Source: Labilithrix sp. (GTDB taxonomy: Bacteria > Myxococcota_A > Polyangia > Polyangiales > Polyangiaceae). From it: a DNA stretch of 64,000 nucleotides. How positions within the stretch are numbered: position 1 is the first letter of the stretch; the number at the start of each line of letters is the position of its first letter. A program made the position numbers and the translations under genes. The stretch is from the NCBI GenBank assembly GCA_019637225.1, contig JAHBWC010000014.1, forward strand, positions 54,618-118,617. The letters run 5' to 3'. This document shows, in pieces, positions 25,851 to 34,138 of this stretch. The notes below the pieces were generated by a model, which saw only the letters and a list, made by a program, of their open reading frames with translations, made no database searches and was not told where the DNA came from.

Positions 25851-27757
25851 TCCGTGGCGACGCCGCGCTGCTTCGCGCGCTCGGGAGCGCGATCGCCGAG
25901 GCGCTCGACGACCTGCGCGTAGCGGCGCTGCGCGCCGGCGCGGTTGCCGAGGTCCCACTCGGTGTCGGCGAGGCCGAGCTGGGCGGGGCCGTACGACGGG
26001 CTCGCGGCGAGCGCGCGCTCGTAGCTCGCCTTCGCCGCGTTGAGGTCACCCTGCGCGCGGGCGACGTCGCCGAGGCCGCCGTTCGCCTCGACGTTGCCTG
26101 GGTTCTGCTTGAGGACGCGCTCGTAGAGGTCGCGCGCCGTCGCGTAGTCGCCGCTGCGCCGCGCGCTCCCCGCGCGGTCGAGGAGCTCGGACATCGACAT
26201 CCCGCTCTCGGCGGCCGCGGCGGGCTTCTTCTCCGTCGTCGCGGCGGGCTCGGCGGTCCCCGCCGCGGGCGTCGTCGGCTTCTTCTCACCGGTGGCGACC
26301 GGCATAGTCGGGCTGGCGGTCGTGATCGCGGTCGGCGTGGGAGGGGACGACGTCGTCGCGGTCGTCGTGTCGGAGGGCGACGTCGTCGCGGCGGTGGCCG
26401 GATCGCTCGTCGGCGTCTCGCTCGTCGTCGGGGTCTCCTTGGTCGTCGGCGTCTCCGTGGTCGCCGGCGTCTCCGTGGTCGTCGCGGTCGGCGTCTCGGT
26501 GGTGGTCGTCGACGGCGTGTCCGAGTTCGCGGCCATGATGCGCCAGATCACGACGGACACCGCCACGGCGGCGAGCGACGGCAGCACCCAGCCGCGCTTC
26601 GGCTCCTCTTCGGCGACGGCCGCGCGCGCGGAGGCGATCGGCCTCTGCTCGCCCTTGGAGGTGCCCTTCGACGCCTCTCCGCTCTTCTTCGCGCCGTCGG
26701 CCTTCTTCGCGCCGTCGGCTTTCTTCGCGCCGTCGGCCTTCTTCGCGCCGTCGGCCTTCTTCGTGCCGTCGGCCTTCTTCGCGTCGTCGGCCTTCTTCGT
26801 GCCGTCGGCCTTCTTCGCGCCGTTGGCCTTCTTGGATTCGTCGGCCTTGGCGTCGCTCTTCGGCGCCTTCTTCTCCTCGGTCGCCGCGACCTTTCCGGGA
26901 CGCACGCTGTCGACCTTCTCCTCGACCGTGATCGTCGGAGGCGGAGCGGCGTCACCCTGCTTCGACGGCGTCGGCGGGAGCGTACGGAGCGCGCCGCGCG
27001 CGGGCGGCGGTGGTGTCGAGTCGACCGCGCTGTCGTCCGCCGGTGGGACCACGACGAGATCCTTCATGGAGAGCATCTCGTGAGAGCTGTCGTCGTCCTG
27101 GATCTGGATGGCGTCGCGGAGCGAGAGCGGCGCGGGCTCGTCGTCGTCGACGGCGATGGCGTCGCGGAGCGAGAGCGGCGCAGGCTCTTCGTCGTCGACG
27201 AGCGCCGCGGCGTCGAGCTCCGCGATGCTCTCCGGCGGCTTCACCTTCAAGGGCGTCTCCGTCTTGATCGGCGCCCACTCCGGCCCCTTACCCTTGGCGA
27301 GCGATCGCGCGAGCTCGTCCGCGCTCGACTGCGCCGTCGCCGCGATCAGGTTCGGGTCGCTGTCCGCCTCCGCGAGCGCGAGCTTGGGCATCGCGGGCGT
27401 GGGCGTGATGTCGAGGAGGGCGCTCGCCGACGGCTTCTTCTCCTCCGGCGACGTGATGACGATCTTGCTCGCGGACCCCGCGCCCGCGCCGCCGCTCTCT
27501 TCGAGCGCCGCCGGACGTCGCGACTCCACGAGCTTCTCCCACGAGCCGAACGTCATCACCTTTCCGTCGGGACCGATGACCGTCCACTTGCCGGCTTCGT
27601 CCTTCGGAACGGGCGCGGCGGTGACCTCGCGTATGTGGCCACACGAGTTGCAGCGGACGCGCGGCTCGCCGCCGTCCTCGGGTACCTCTACGGCATAGAA
27701 GCCATGGCACTGTTCGCACGTGAGGAGGTCATCGGGCGCGGCCTGGGGGGTCGCCAT
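25847..27757 (-). CDS. Zinc-ribbon, single-pass membrane, TPR protein
   Basis: 636 residues. The N-terminus has an MJ0042-type zinc ribbon (CEQC near residues 14-17, CNSC about 20 later) and a short WTVIGPDGKV beta motif. A long disordered acidic region with repeated EPAPLSLRDAI segments follows, then eight to nine six-residue KKADGA repeats. One transmembrane helix (WVLPSLAAVAVSVVIW) leads into a Thr/Pro-rich linker and two to three TPRs at the C-terminus (ARDLYERVLKQNPGNVEA). The order predicts a cytoplasmic ribbon and lysine-rich region with TPRs across the membrane. ATG 27757 is chosen over an in-frame codon at 27856, because TACGAT lies six bases upstream. The function is unknown; gliding, envelope-assembly and signalling proteins of myxobacteria share this style. 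Confidence 0.8.
   Translation of the reverse strand: MATPQAAPDDLLTCEQCHGFYAVEVPEDGGEPRVRCNSCGHIREVTAAPVPKDEAGKWTVIGPDGKVMTFGSWEKLVESRRPAALEESGGAGAGSASKIVITSPEEKKPSASALLDITPTPAMPKLALAEADSDPNLIAATAQSSADELARSLAKGKGPEWAPIKTETPLKVKPPESIAELDAAALVDDEEPAPLSLRDAIAVDDDEPAPLSLRDAIQIQDDDSSHEMLSMKDLVVVPPADDSAVDSTPPPPARGALRTLPPTPSKQGDAAPPPTITVEEKVDSVRPGKVAATEEKKAPKSDAKADESKKANGAKKADGTKKADDAKKADGTKKADGAKKADGAKKADGAKKADGAKKSGEASKGTSKGEQRPIASARAAVAEEEPKRGWVLPSLAAVAVSVVIWRIMAANSDTPSTTTTETPTATTTETPATTETPTTKETPTTSETPTSDPATAATTSPSDTTTATTSSPPTPTAITTASPTMPVATGEKKPTTPAAGTAEPAATTEKKPAAAAESGMSMSELLDRAGSARRSGDYATARDLYERVLKQNPGNVEANGGLGDVARAQGDLNAAKASYERALAASPSYGPAQLGLADTEWDLGNRAGAQRRYAQVVERLGDRAPERAKQRGVATE
26685..26840 (-). 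repeat. 18-bp coding repeat (KKADGA units)
   Basis: Eight to nine tandem 18-bp units encode KKADGA with occasional ADDA, ADGT or ANGA variants. The product resembles the Lys/Ala-rich tails of histone H1-like proteins. Perfect units in the middle imply recent expansion or contraction. Confidence 0.8.
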
Positions 27758-27763
27758 GGGTGA

Positions 27764-27769
27764 ATCGTA
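27764..27769 (-). promoter_or_regulatory. Putative -10 box (TACGAT) of the zinc-ribbon/TPR gene
   Basis: TACGAT on the minus strand lies exactly six bases before the chosen ATG, and a TG dinucleotide immediately precedes it. It supports that start over the longer frame. Confidence 0.45.
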
Positions 27770-27905
27770 CAGAGAATCGAGGGCAAGCCGGAAGTCTTGC
27801 GAGCACGCGGCCCGTTCTCGCGACGAATTCCGCGCCCGGTGGCCCGCTCGCCGCACGCCGAGCGACCGCCATTTGCCGGCGGCTCCGGCGACTTTCCGTG
27901 CGGGG

Positions 27906-27988
27906 TAGCCCCTCCCGGACTCGAACCGGGACGCCCTTTCAGGCCAGAGATTTTAAATCTCCTGCGTATACCGTTCCGCCAAGGGGCC
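27906..27988 (-). tRNA. tRNA-Leu (anticodon TAA)
   Basis: An 83-base class II tRNA. The acceptor arm pairs GGCCCCT with AGGGGCT (G1-U72 wobble, as in other bacterial Leu tRNAs). The D arm begins GGCGGAACGG. The anticodon stem GGAGA/TCTCT holds the loop TTTAAAA, giving anticodon TAA. A long variable arm follows, and the T arm is CCCGG-TTCGAGT-CCGGG. The discriminator is A. The 3' CCA is not encoded (ACCCC follows), so it must be added after transcription. It reads UUA and UUG codons, rare in so GC-rich a genome. Confidence 0.95.
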
Positions 27989-27996
27989 GATGCGTC

Positions 27997-28016
27997 CTGG
28001 TCGGGCGATCGACCAG
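27997..28016. promoter_or_regulatory. Perfect inverted repeat just upstream of tRNA-Leu
   Basis: CTGGTCG and CGACCAG form a perfect 7-bp inverted repeat with a 6-base centre, ending 9 bp before the tRNA 5' end. It lies where the tRNA promoter should be, so it may be a binding site or simply a processing hairpin. Confidence 0.35.
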
Positions 28017-28074
28017 ATCGCGATAGCTTACCAAAGCCTTTGCGGAGGTGCTCGCATGGCTCAGAATGCCGCCC

Positions 28075-28590
28075 ATGCTTAGAACGGTCGTCGCAGCGCT
28101 CGCCGTCACCGCCGCGCTCTCGGTCTCCGGGCTCGCTCGCGCGGATGAGTCCATCATCAAGAACCCTGGCGATCACCCCTCGTACCGCTTCGAGGCCGAG
28201 CCGCACGGGCTCATCGGCTTCGGCGGGCCGTTCCGCGGCGGGCGCGGCGAGCTCGGCGCGGGCTTCCGCGGCACGGTCATCATCGTCGACAACGGGTTCG
28301 TCAAGACGATCAACAACAGCGTCGGTATCACCTTCGGCGGCGATCTCTTCTTCGGCCGCGGGACGCTGTTCATCCCCGTCGCGATGCAGTGGAACTTCTG
28401 GCTCTCCACCCACTGGTCGGTGTTCGGCGAGCCCGGCATCGGCTTCGTCGCCGCGAACCGCGATCGCGATCGCGACTTCTTGCACCCGATCCTCATGGTC
28501 GGCGGGCGCTACCACTTCAACGACAAGGTCTCGTTGACGATGCGCATCGGCTACCCCGCCTTCTCGATCGGCGCGTCGTTCTTCCTCTGA
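28075..28590 (+). CDS. Small outer-membrane beta-barrel protein
   Basis: 171 residues. A signal peptide (MLRTVVAALAVTAALSVSG, cleavage after ARA) is followed by about eight amphipathic strands (GLIGFGGPFRGGRGELGAGF, HWSVFGEPGIGFVA) and a C-terminal strand FSIGASFFL. This resembles the eight-stranded OmpA/OmpW-type or YfaZ-like barrels. Function is unknown. In-frame upstream codons at 28048 and 28066 are possible, but 28075 begins the signal peptide directly. A CAGAAT hexamer seven bases upstream is a possible -10. The gene diverges from tRNA-Leu and converges on the M1 peptidase. Confidence 0.7.
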   Translation: MLRTVVAALAVTAALSVSGLARADESIIKNPGDHPSYRFEAEPHGLIGFGGPFRGGRGELGAGFRGTVIIVDNGFVKTINNSVGITFGGDLFFGRGTLFIPVAMQWNFWLSTHWSVFGEPGIGFVAANRDRDRDFLHPILMVGGRYHFNDKVSLTMRIGYPAFSIGASFFL

Positions 28591-28630
28591 CGTCGCCGTC
28601 TTCGCCGCGCGCGCACCGCGCGACGGGGGA

Positions 28631-31438
28631 TCACTTCTTCGTGGCGAGGAGCGCCTTCTTCATCGACGCGGCGCCCTTCTCGCGGAGGGCCGCGCACAGC
28701 GAGACCGCCTCGAGCGCGCCGTCGAGCGAGCGCGCCGCGCCCTCGATGCCGGCGACGCGCGGCGCGTAGAAGGCCGCGCGTTCGCCCGCCTCGGTGCTCG
28801 AGCAGCCGACGCCGGCGGCGCGGACGAGCGCGCTGCCTAGCCGGCCGGGGAGCTTCTTCCGGAGCTCGTCCCAGCGCGCGCGCACCCAGGCCTCGGCGAT
28901 CGGGCGGGACGTCCGGCGGCCGAAGGCCGCGCTGAACACGTAGCGCATCTCGTTCGGGCGGATCTCGTCGCCGAGCGTGACGTCGAGCGCCTGCGTGAGC
29001 CGCGCCGGATCGTCGAAGCCCATCATCGCGCGGAGGGCGACGATGCGGTCCTCGCGGTTCTTCGCGCCCTTCACCGCCGCGACGAGCGCGGCGAGGCGCG
29101 GCTCGCCCGCGCGGCGCGACGCGAGGTCGAGCGCGACCGCGCCGGCGTCGGCGTCGACGCTCGCCGGATCCGCGAGCCACTTCGCGGCGACCTCCTCGGC
29201 CTCACGGAGCGTCGCGTCGTCCTCGGCCGTGTCGGCCATCGCGCGGAGCACGCTCCCGCGCACGAGCGCGTCGTCGGCGGACGAGGCGGGCGCCTTCCCC
29301 GCGCCGGCGGCCTTGTCCTTCGCCGGAGTCGGCGCCTTCGCCGCGCCGGCGGGCCCGTCCTTCGCCTCAGCCGGCGCCGGCCCCCACCCGAGCGCCTTCT
29401 TGCGCTTCGCGAGACGCGCGAGCGCAAACTTGCGGAAGGCCGGACGCGCCTCGTCGGCGATGACCGTCTCGCTCATCGCGTCGAGGATGCTCACCACCTG
29501 GTCGACGACCTGCCGCGTGTCGTCGTCGTCGAACGCGGGGAGGATCCGGAGCATCGCCTTCGGCTCGAGGGCGCCGCTCCGCACGGCCGCCCAGGCGTTC
29601 GAGAGGAGCGATACGCGCGTCGCCGGATCGAGCTCCTTGCGGCTCTCGGCGAGGCGGACGAAGTCCTTCTCCGAGAGGGAGAAGCGGTAGTAGCTCGATC
29701 CCCAGTTCGGATGAACGTACGTCGGGCAGCGGCCCTGACCGGCGACGAGCGACGGGGCGCCCGCGACGAGATCGGTGCAGGTGTCCTTCTTGTCGCCCTG
29801 GGCGCGCACGCAGACGGGGATCGTCCACGCGCGGTCGCTCTCCTCCGGTAGCTTCGACCCGAGCGGCCGCCACGGCTGGGAGCTCAGCTCCATGTGCCAG
29901 CGGGTGCCGCGCTCGCACTCGAAGCGCGCGCCGACGTCGGGGACGCCGGGCTTGTCGAGGTACGACGAAGCCATCTGCGTCACGTCCTTGCCCGAGGCTC
30001 GGTCGAGGGCCTCGAGCAGGCGGTCGGCTTGCACGCTCTTGAAGGCGTTCGCGCGGAGGTAGTCGCGCACGCCGCGCTTGAACGCGTCCTCGCCCACCCA
30101 GCGCTCGATCGTCGTGAGGAGCGCGGCGCCTTTGTCGTACGTGATGCCGTCGAAGGCCTCCTGCGCGTCGCTGACGGAGACCACGGGCTGGCGGACGGCG
30201 CGGGCGGACACGAGGCCGTCGAGGTCCATCACCTCGTGCGCCGAGACGACCGCGTCGAGCCGGGCGCCGTAGGCGGGGCGCCAGCGTTCGACGATGCGCG
30301 CCTCCATCCAGGTGGCCATGCCCTCGTTGAGCCAGAGGTCGTTCCACCACGACGCGGTGACGAGATCGCCGAACCACTGGTGCGCGAGCTCGTGCGCGAT
30401 GATGAGCGCTTGATGCCGGCGCGCGCTCACCGAGGCGCGCACGGGATCGAGCAGCAGGCGCTCCTCGCGGAACGTCACGAGGCCCGCGTTCTCCATCGCG
30501 CCGGAGCGAAACTCGGGGACGGCGACGATGTCGAGCTTGTCGTAGGGGTAAGGGATCCCGAACCATTCGGAGAGCGCGTCGACGATGCCGCCGGTCGCCT
30601 CGAGCGCGAGGTCGCCCGTCGCGCTCTTGCCCTTCGTCGTGACGAGCCGGATCGGCGGCTTCGTGAAGCGGGTCGCCTCCTTGATCTCGAGGTCGCCGAC
30701 GGCGAGCGCGACGAGGTAGGTCGGCAGCGGCTGCGTGCGCGCGAAGCGGAAGCGGGTCCGGTCGCCGATCTCCTCGCGCGCGGCCTCCGGCGCGTTCGCG
30801 ACGGCGATCATCGAGCGAGGAACGGTCACGGTGACGTCGAACGGCACCTTGAAGCTCGGCTCGTCGAAGCAGGGGAACGCGCGGCGCGCGTCCGTCGGCT
30901 CGAACTGCGTGAACGCGTACGAGCGCCCGCCGTCCTTGACGCGGTAGAGCCCGGCGAGCGAGTCGTCGAACGGCGCCGTGTAGTCGAGCACGATCAGCGC
31001 GCGTCCGGGCGGGAGCGGCTCCGGGAACGCGAGCACGAGCTCGTCCGGTGCTTTTCCGCCGTGCGCCGTGCGTGTGGAGACGGCCGCGAGCACGCCCGGC
31101 CGCGGAGGCGGGAGGAGCGCGCGCGCAGAGGTGACCTCGAGCGCGCGGCCGTGCATCACGAGGAAAGACGTCTTCGCGGGGACGTCCACCTCGACGCGGA
31201 CCGTGCCGCTGAAGCGCGGCTTGTCGGGATCGACGTCGAGGTCGAGCGCGTAGCCGAGCGGCGTCGCGAGCGGAGGCAGCCGCCCGCTCGCCAGCGGCGC
31301 GGGGAGCGGAGTCGGCGGCTCGATCGCGACGGCCGGCGGCGCGGGCGCCGCGGGGGGCGGTTCGCCGGGGCAGCCGACGACGAGGAGCGCCGCCACGAGC
31401 GCCGAGCAAGACGAGGCGAGGGTGAGGGGCGCCCGCAT
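28631..31438 (-). CDS. M1-family aminopeptidase lipoprotein
   Basis: 935 residues. The signal peptide ends in the lipobox VVGC, followed by a Pro/Ala-rich linker, so this is a surface- or periplasm-anchored peptidase. The M1 layout is intact: the exopeptidase motif SGAMEN, the zinc site HELAHQWFGD (H349, E350, H353) with third ligand E372 in NDLWLNEG, and the transition-state tyrosine region FDGITYDKGA. It would release N-terminal amino acids from peptides. The C-terminal helical domain holds an Ala/Lys/Pro-rich insert of about 35 residues, an odd low-complexity segment inside the enzyme. ATG 31438 is preferred over an in-frame codon at 31480, as it starts the signal peptide. It probably serves protein feeding (inference). 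Confidence 0.9.
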   Translation of the reverse strand: MRAPLTLASSCSALVAALLVVGCPGEPPPAAPAPPAVAIEPPTPLPAPLASGRLPPLATPLGYALDLDVDPDKPRFSGTVRVEVDVPAKTSFLVMHGRALEVTSARALLPPPRPGVLAAVSTRTAHGGKAPDELVLAFPEPLPPGRALIVLDYTAPFDDSLAGLYRVKDGGRSYAFTQFEPTDARRAFPCFDEPSFKVPFDVTVTVPRSMIAVANAPEAAREEIGDRTRFRFARTQPLPTYLVALAVGDLEIKEATRFTKPPIRLVTTKGKSATGDLALEATGGIVDALSEWFGIPYPYDKLDIVAVPEFRSGAMENAGLVTFREERLLLDPVRASVSARRHQALIIAHELAHQWFGDLVTASWWNDLWLNEGMATWMEARIVERWRPAYGARLDAVVSAHEVMDLDGLVSARAVRQPVVSVSDAQEAFDGITYDKGAALLTTIERWVGEDAFKRGVRDYLRANAFKSVQADRLLEALDRASGKDVTQMASSYLDKPGVPDVGARFECERGTRWHMELSSQPWRPLGSKLPEESDRAWTIPVCVRAQGDKKDTCTDLVAGAPSLVAGQGRCPTYVHPNWGSSYYRFSLSEKDFVRLAESRKELDPATRVSLLSNAWAAVRSGALEPKAMLRILPAFDDDDTRQVVDQVVSILDAMSETVIADEARPAFRKFALARLAKRKKALGWGPAPAEAKDGPAGAAKAPTPAKDKAAGAGKAPASSADDALVRGSVLRAMADTAEDDATLREAEEVAAKWLADPASVDADAGAVALDLASRRAGEPRLAALVAAVKGAKNREDRIVALRAMMGFDDPARLTQALDVTLGDEIRPNEMRYVFSAAFGRRTSRPIAEAWVRARWDELRKKLPGRLGSALVRAAGVGCSSTEAGERAAFYAPRVAGIEGAARSLDGALEAVSLCAALREKGAASMKKALLATKK

Positions 31439-31541
31439 GGGAGGCGACACGCTCGTCCACGACGCGGGATCCGTCAACACCCAGCGATGCGACCCGGCCG
31501 GCGAGCTCGAGGGGGGCGCGGCCGGCGTGCGCGAGCGGAGC

Positions 31542-32048
31542 TCAGGGGGCCGGCGCGGGCGCCGTCTGCAGGCGGGTCATCGAAGGAGGTGCAGGCCGTC
31601 GCACCGTCGGCGGAGGCGCCGAGGGGACGGTGAACACGTCCGATCGCTCCGGGGTACGGCGGAGCGGCCGCGCCGCGTGCGCGGCGGGTCGGGTGGTCGC
31701 GCACGTGAGCGTCGGCGAGGTGAGCGTGAACGCCTGCGCGTTGGTCGTGATCACGGCGAGCGAGCCCGAGCGCCAGCGCGGCGAGAGCGACCAGAGCCCG
31801 CCCTCGTCGGCGAGGAAGCCGATCAGCTCGACACCACGCATCGCCGGCGGAGACTCCCACGCGGGGGCCTGCCCGGCGGCGGGCTTCGGCGCGCGGCCCG
31901 AGAAGACGCCGTCGACGAAGCGATAGACCGTGTTGCCCGTCTCGAGGAGGGTCTCGCCGAGGAAGGTCTCGCCGCGCATGCGCTGCCACGTCGACGCGGT
32001 CTGCTTCGCCAGCTTGACGAGGGCCTTCTCTGCTGCAACCCGGTCCAT
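31542..32048 (-). CDS. Hypothetical protein, 168 aa
   Basis: No family is recognised. The first 110 residues have regular secondary structure with aromatic strands (GNTVYRFVDGVF, GLWSLSPRWRSGSLAVITTN). The last 45 residues are Pro/Arg/Thr-rich and probably disordered. There is no signal peptide or membrane segment. A GGAGG sits at good distance from the ATG, so this is one of the few genes here with a clear Shine-Dalgarno sequence; a TAGGAC element lies 20 bases upstream. It lies beside the M1 peptidase gene on the same strand, 104 bp upstream of it. Confidence 0.6.
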   Translation of the reverse strand: MDRVAAEKALVKLAKQTASTWQRMRGETFLGETLLETGNTVYRFVDGVFSGRAPKPAAGQAPAWESPPAMRGVELIGFLADEGGLWSLSPRWRSGSLAVITTNAQAFTLTSPTLTCATTRPAAHAARPLRRTPERSDVFTVPSAPPPTVRRPAPPSMTRLQTAPAPAP

Positions 32049-32347
32049 GATCCGTCGCCTCCGATCGTGTCCTACAGAGACCTACGGTTGCACTCACTGT
32101 GCCCAGACGCACAGGGCCCCGGATCGCGGCGCAAATCCGGTGATTCCGTTCCCGCTGTACGGCGGCGGAGGCTCGGTTTCGTCACTCTCGGGCGTGGGAT
32201 TGCTGGCCTGCTGATCCAGGTCATCGCTCGGATCATGTTGCGCAAGCTGCGCGCGAGCGCGGCGGCCCGATGCTCGAGCTCGCGCGCCCGCGACTTCGGC
32301 GGGCCCGACGCAGTCGCGAGGGAGCGTGTTAGCCTCTTCGGCCGCGT
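32049..32347. other. 299-bp divergent gap
   Basis: The gap separates a minus-strand hypothetical gene and the mscS-like operon. A -10-like TAGCCT sits at 32328-32333, 14 bases before the mscS-like ATG, and TAGGAC serves the other side. A stretch of about 50 codons is open on the minus strand but has no start codon or ribosome site, so I leave it as non-coding. Confidence 0.4.
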
Positions 32348-34138
32348 ATGCGCCGCTCTTACCGATCCTGGGTATTCGCGCGGCTCCTCGTCGTCGTGGC
32401 GACCGCCGTCGTGCTCCTGTCGGCGCGCTTCGGCCGCGCGCAGGCGAGCGACGCGGGGATCGCCGACGCCCTCGCCGCCGCTGTGCCCGCGCTCGCGGAG
32501 GCCTCGGCGGACGCGCCCGCTGCCCCGCTGGACGCCCCGGCTCCGGCGGTCGTCCCGCCGCCTCCCGTCGTCGCCCCGCAGCGCCCCGCTCCGGCCGCGT
32601 CGCCCGCGCCGGTCGTCGTGCCGGTCGTGTCGGCCTCCGCTCCGGCAGAGCCGTCGAGCGCGCCCGCGCCAACGGCGAGCCAGGTCCGCCCCGCGATCGC
32701 GGAGCTCAAGGTCCGCGACAAGGTCATCTTCACGTTCCGCGCGGCGCGCGGCGATCGCGCGCCGTCCGACCGCGCGAAGTCCGCGCAGTCCGCGCTCGCC
32801 ACGCTGCTCGCCCACGGCGCGGAGCTCGGCGAGGTCCACGCCGAGGACACGCAGGGCACCGTGGTCGTCTTCGTCGGCAAGACGCCGATCCTCACGCTCG
32901 GTCCGGAGGACGTGGAGGCGAGCGGCGAGGCCAACCTCGACGTGCTCGCGGCGCAGGTGACCGTGCGCCTCTCCGACGCGGTCTCGAGCGAGCGCAAGCG
33001 CAGCGCGATCGCCACGACGGTCTTCAACGTCTCGCTGCTCGTCTTCTCCGCGCTGATCGCGTTCTGGCTCCTCGGGCGGGCCGCGGACCTGGCCGAGAAG
33101 CTCCGCACGTGGATGTCGGACAACCCGGAGCGCCTCGCCGCGGTGCGCCTCGGCCAGATCGAGCTGGTGAGCGCGGGCGCCGCCCGCGGCGGCTCGTCGA
33201 TCGCGCTGACGCTCGGCTATCGCCTCACGCAGATCGCGATCGGCTACGCGTGGTTGATCTTCGGCCTCTCGCTCTTCGAGTCGACGCGGGGCTACACCGA
33301 GCGGCTCACCGGGCTGATGCTGACGCCGCTCTCCGCGCTCGCCACGCGCATCGGCAGCGCGCTGCCGGTGTTCCTGGTCGCGGGCATCGCCGCCCTCGCG
33401 GTGAGCGTGCTCGTCCGGTTCATCGGGCTCTTCTTCGACAGCGTGGCGCGCGGCGACACGAAGATCACGTGGCTCTCGCGCGATCTCGCGCGGCCGACGA
33501 GCACCCTCGTGCGCTTCGGCGTCGTGGTGACGGCGCTCGTGCTCGCCTCGCCGCTCATCACCGGCGAGAGCGACGGCGCGCTGTCGCGCGTCGGCCTCGT
33601 GGCGCTCGTCGCCGTGGCGCTCGCTTCGACGCCGCTCATGGCGTCGGCCGGCGTCGGCGCGGTGGTCATCTACGGCCGCCGCCTGAAGAAGGGCGAGCTC
33701 GTCGAGTTCGGCGGGCGCTCCGGCCGCGTCCACGAGGTCCGCCTGCTCGACGTCCGCCTCGAGGACGCGGGCGCGTGCGACGTGAGCGTCCCGCACATCC
33801 TCGGGCTCTTCCACCCGACGCGCGTGCACCGCCACCCGCCGCTCGCGGCGGTCGACGTCGTGGTGGACCCGGCGGCGCCGCAGGCGGTCGTCGAGAAGGC
33901 GCTGCTCGAGGCGGCGCGGAGCATCAGCTCGCGCGGGCGCGTCGAGCTCGTCTGGCTCGACGGGGCCGGCGCGCACTGGCGCGTCCACAGCGCGACGCAC
34001 CGCGGTGAGACGACGCTCGGCCGCGCGGTGCAGGACGCGCTCGCGAAGCTCGGGATCGGCCTCGGGCGGCGCGGCTCGGCGGAGCGCGCCGAGCCGGCTT
34101 CGGCGGCGCGCGGAGGGGAAGGGGCCTCCGGCACGTGA
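32348..34138 (+). CDS. MscS-family mechanosensitive channel with an exported N-terminal domain
   Basis: 596 residues. A signal peptide (to about 33) and a Pro/Ala/Val-rich linker (to ~115) precede a small periplasmic domain (about 118-215). Five hydrophobic segments follow, the last being the pore-lining helix (LVALVAVALASTPLMASAGVGA). Then come the MscS beta domain (GRRLKKGELVEFGGRSGRV, VSVPHILGLFHP) and an alpha/beta C-terminal domain. Such channels release solutes on hypo-osmotic shock. It is the first gene of a three-gene operon: its TGA stop overlaps the GTG start of the next gene. This tight link to two cation antiporters points to joint osmotic and ion control. Confidence 0.85.
   Translation: MRRSYRSWVFARLLVVVATAVVLLSARFGRAQASDAGIADALAAAVPALAEASADAPAAPLDAPAPAVVPPPPVVAPQRPAPAASPAPVVVPVVSASAPAEPSSAPAPTASQVRPAIAELKVRDKVIFTFRAARGDRAPSDRAKSAQSALATLLAHGAELGEVHAEDTQGTVVVFVGKTPILTLGPEDVEASGEANLDVLAAQVTVRLSDAVSSERKRSAIATTVFNVSLLVFSALIAFWLLGRAADLAEKLRTWMSDNPERLAAVRLGQIELVSAGAARGGSSIALTLGYRLTQIAIGYAWLIFGLSLFESTRGYTERLTGLMLTPLSALATRIGSALPVFLVAGIAALAVSVLVRFIGLFFDSVARGDTKITWLSRDLARPTSTLVRFGVVVTALVLASPLITGESDGALSRVGLVALVAVALASTPLMASAGVGAVVIYGRRLKKGELVEFGGRSGRVHEVRLLDVRLEDAGACDVSVPHILGLFHPTRVHRHPPLAAVDVVVDPAAPQAVVEKALLEAARSISSRGRVELVWLDGAGAHWRVHSATHRGETTLGRAVQDALAKLGIGLGRRGSAERAEPASAARGGEGASGT

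Noticed and set aside
32094..32250. A small minus-strand gene in the gap before the mscS-like gene
   Set aside because: About 50 open codons exist but there is no start codon, ribosome site or signal peptide.
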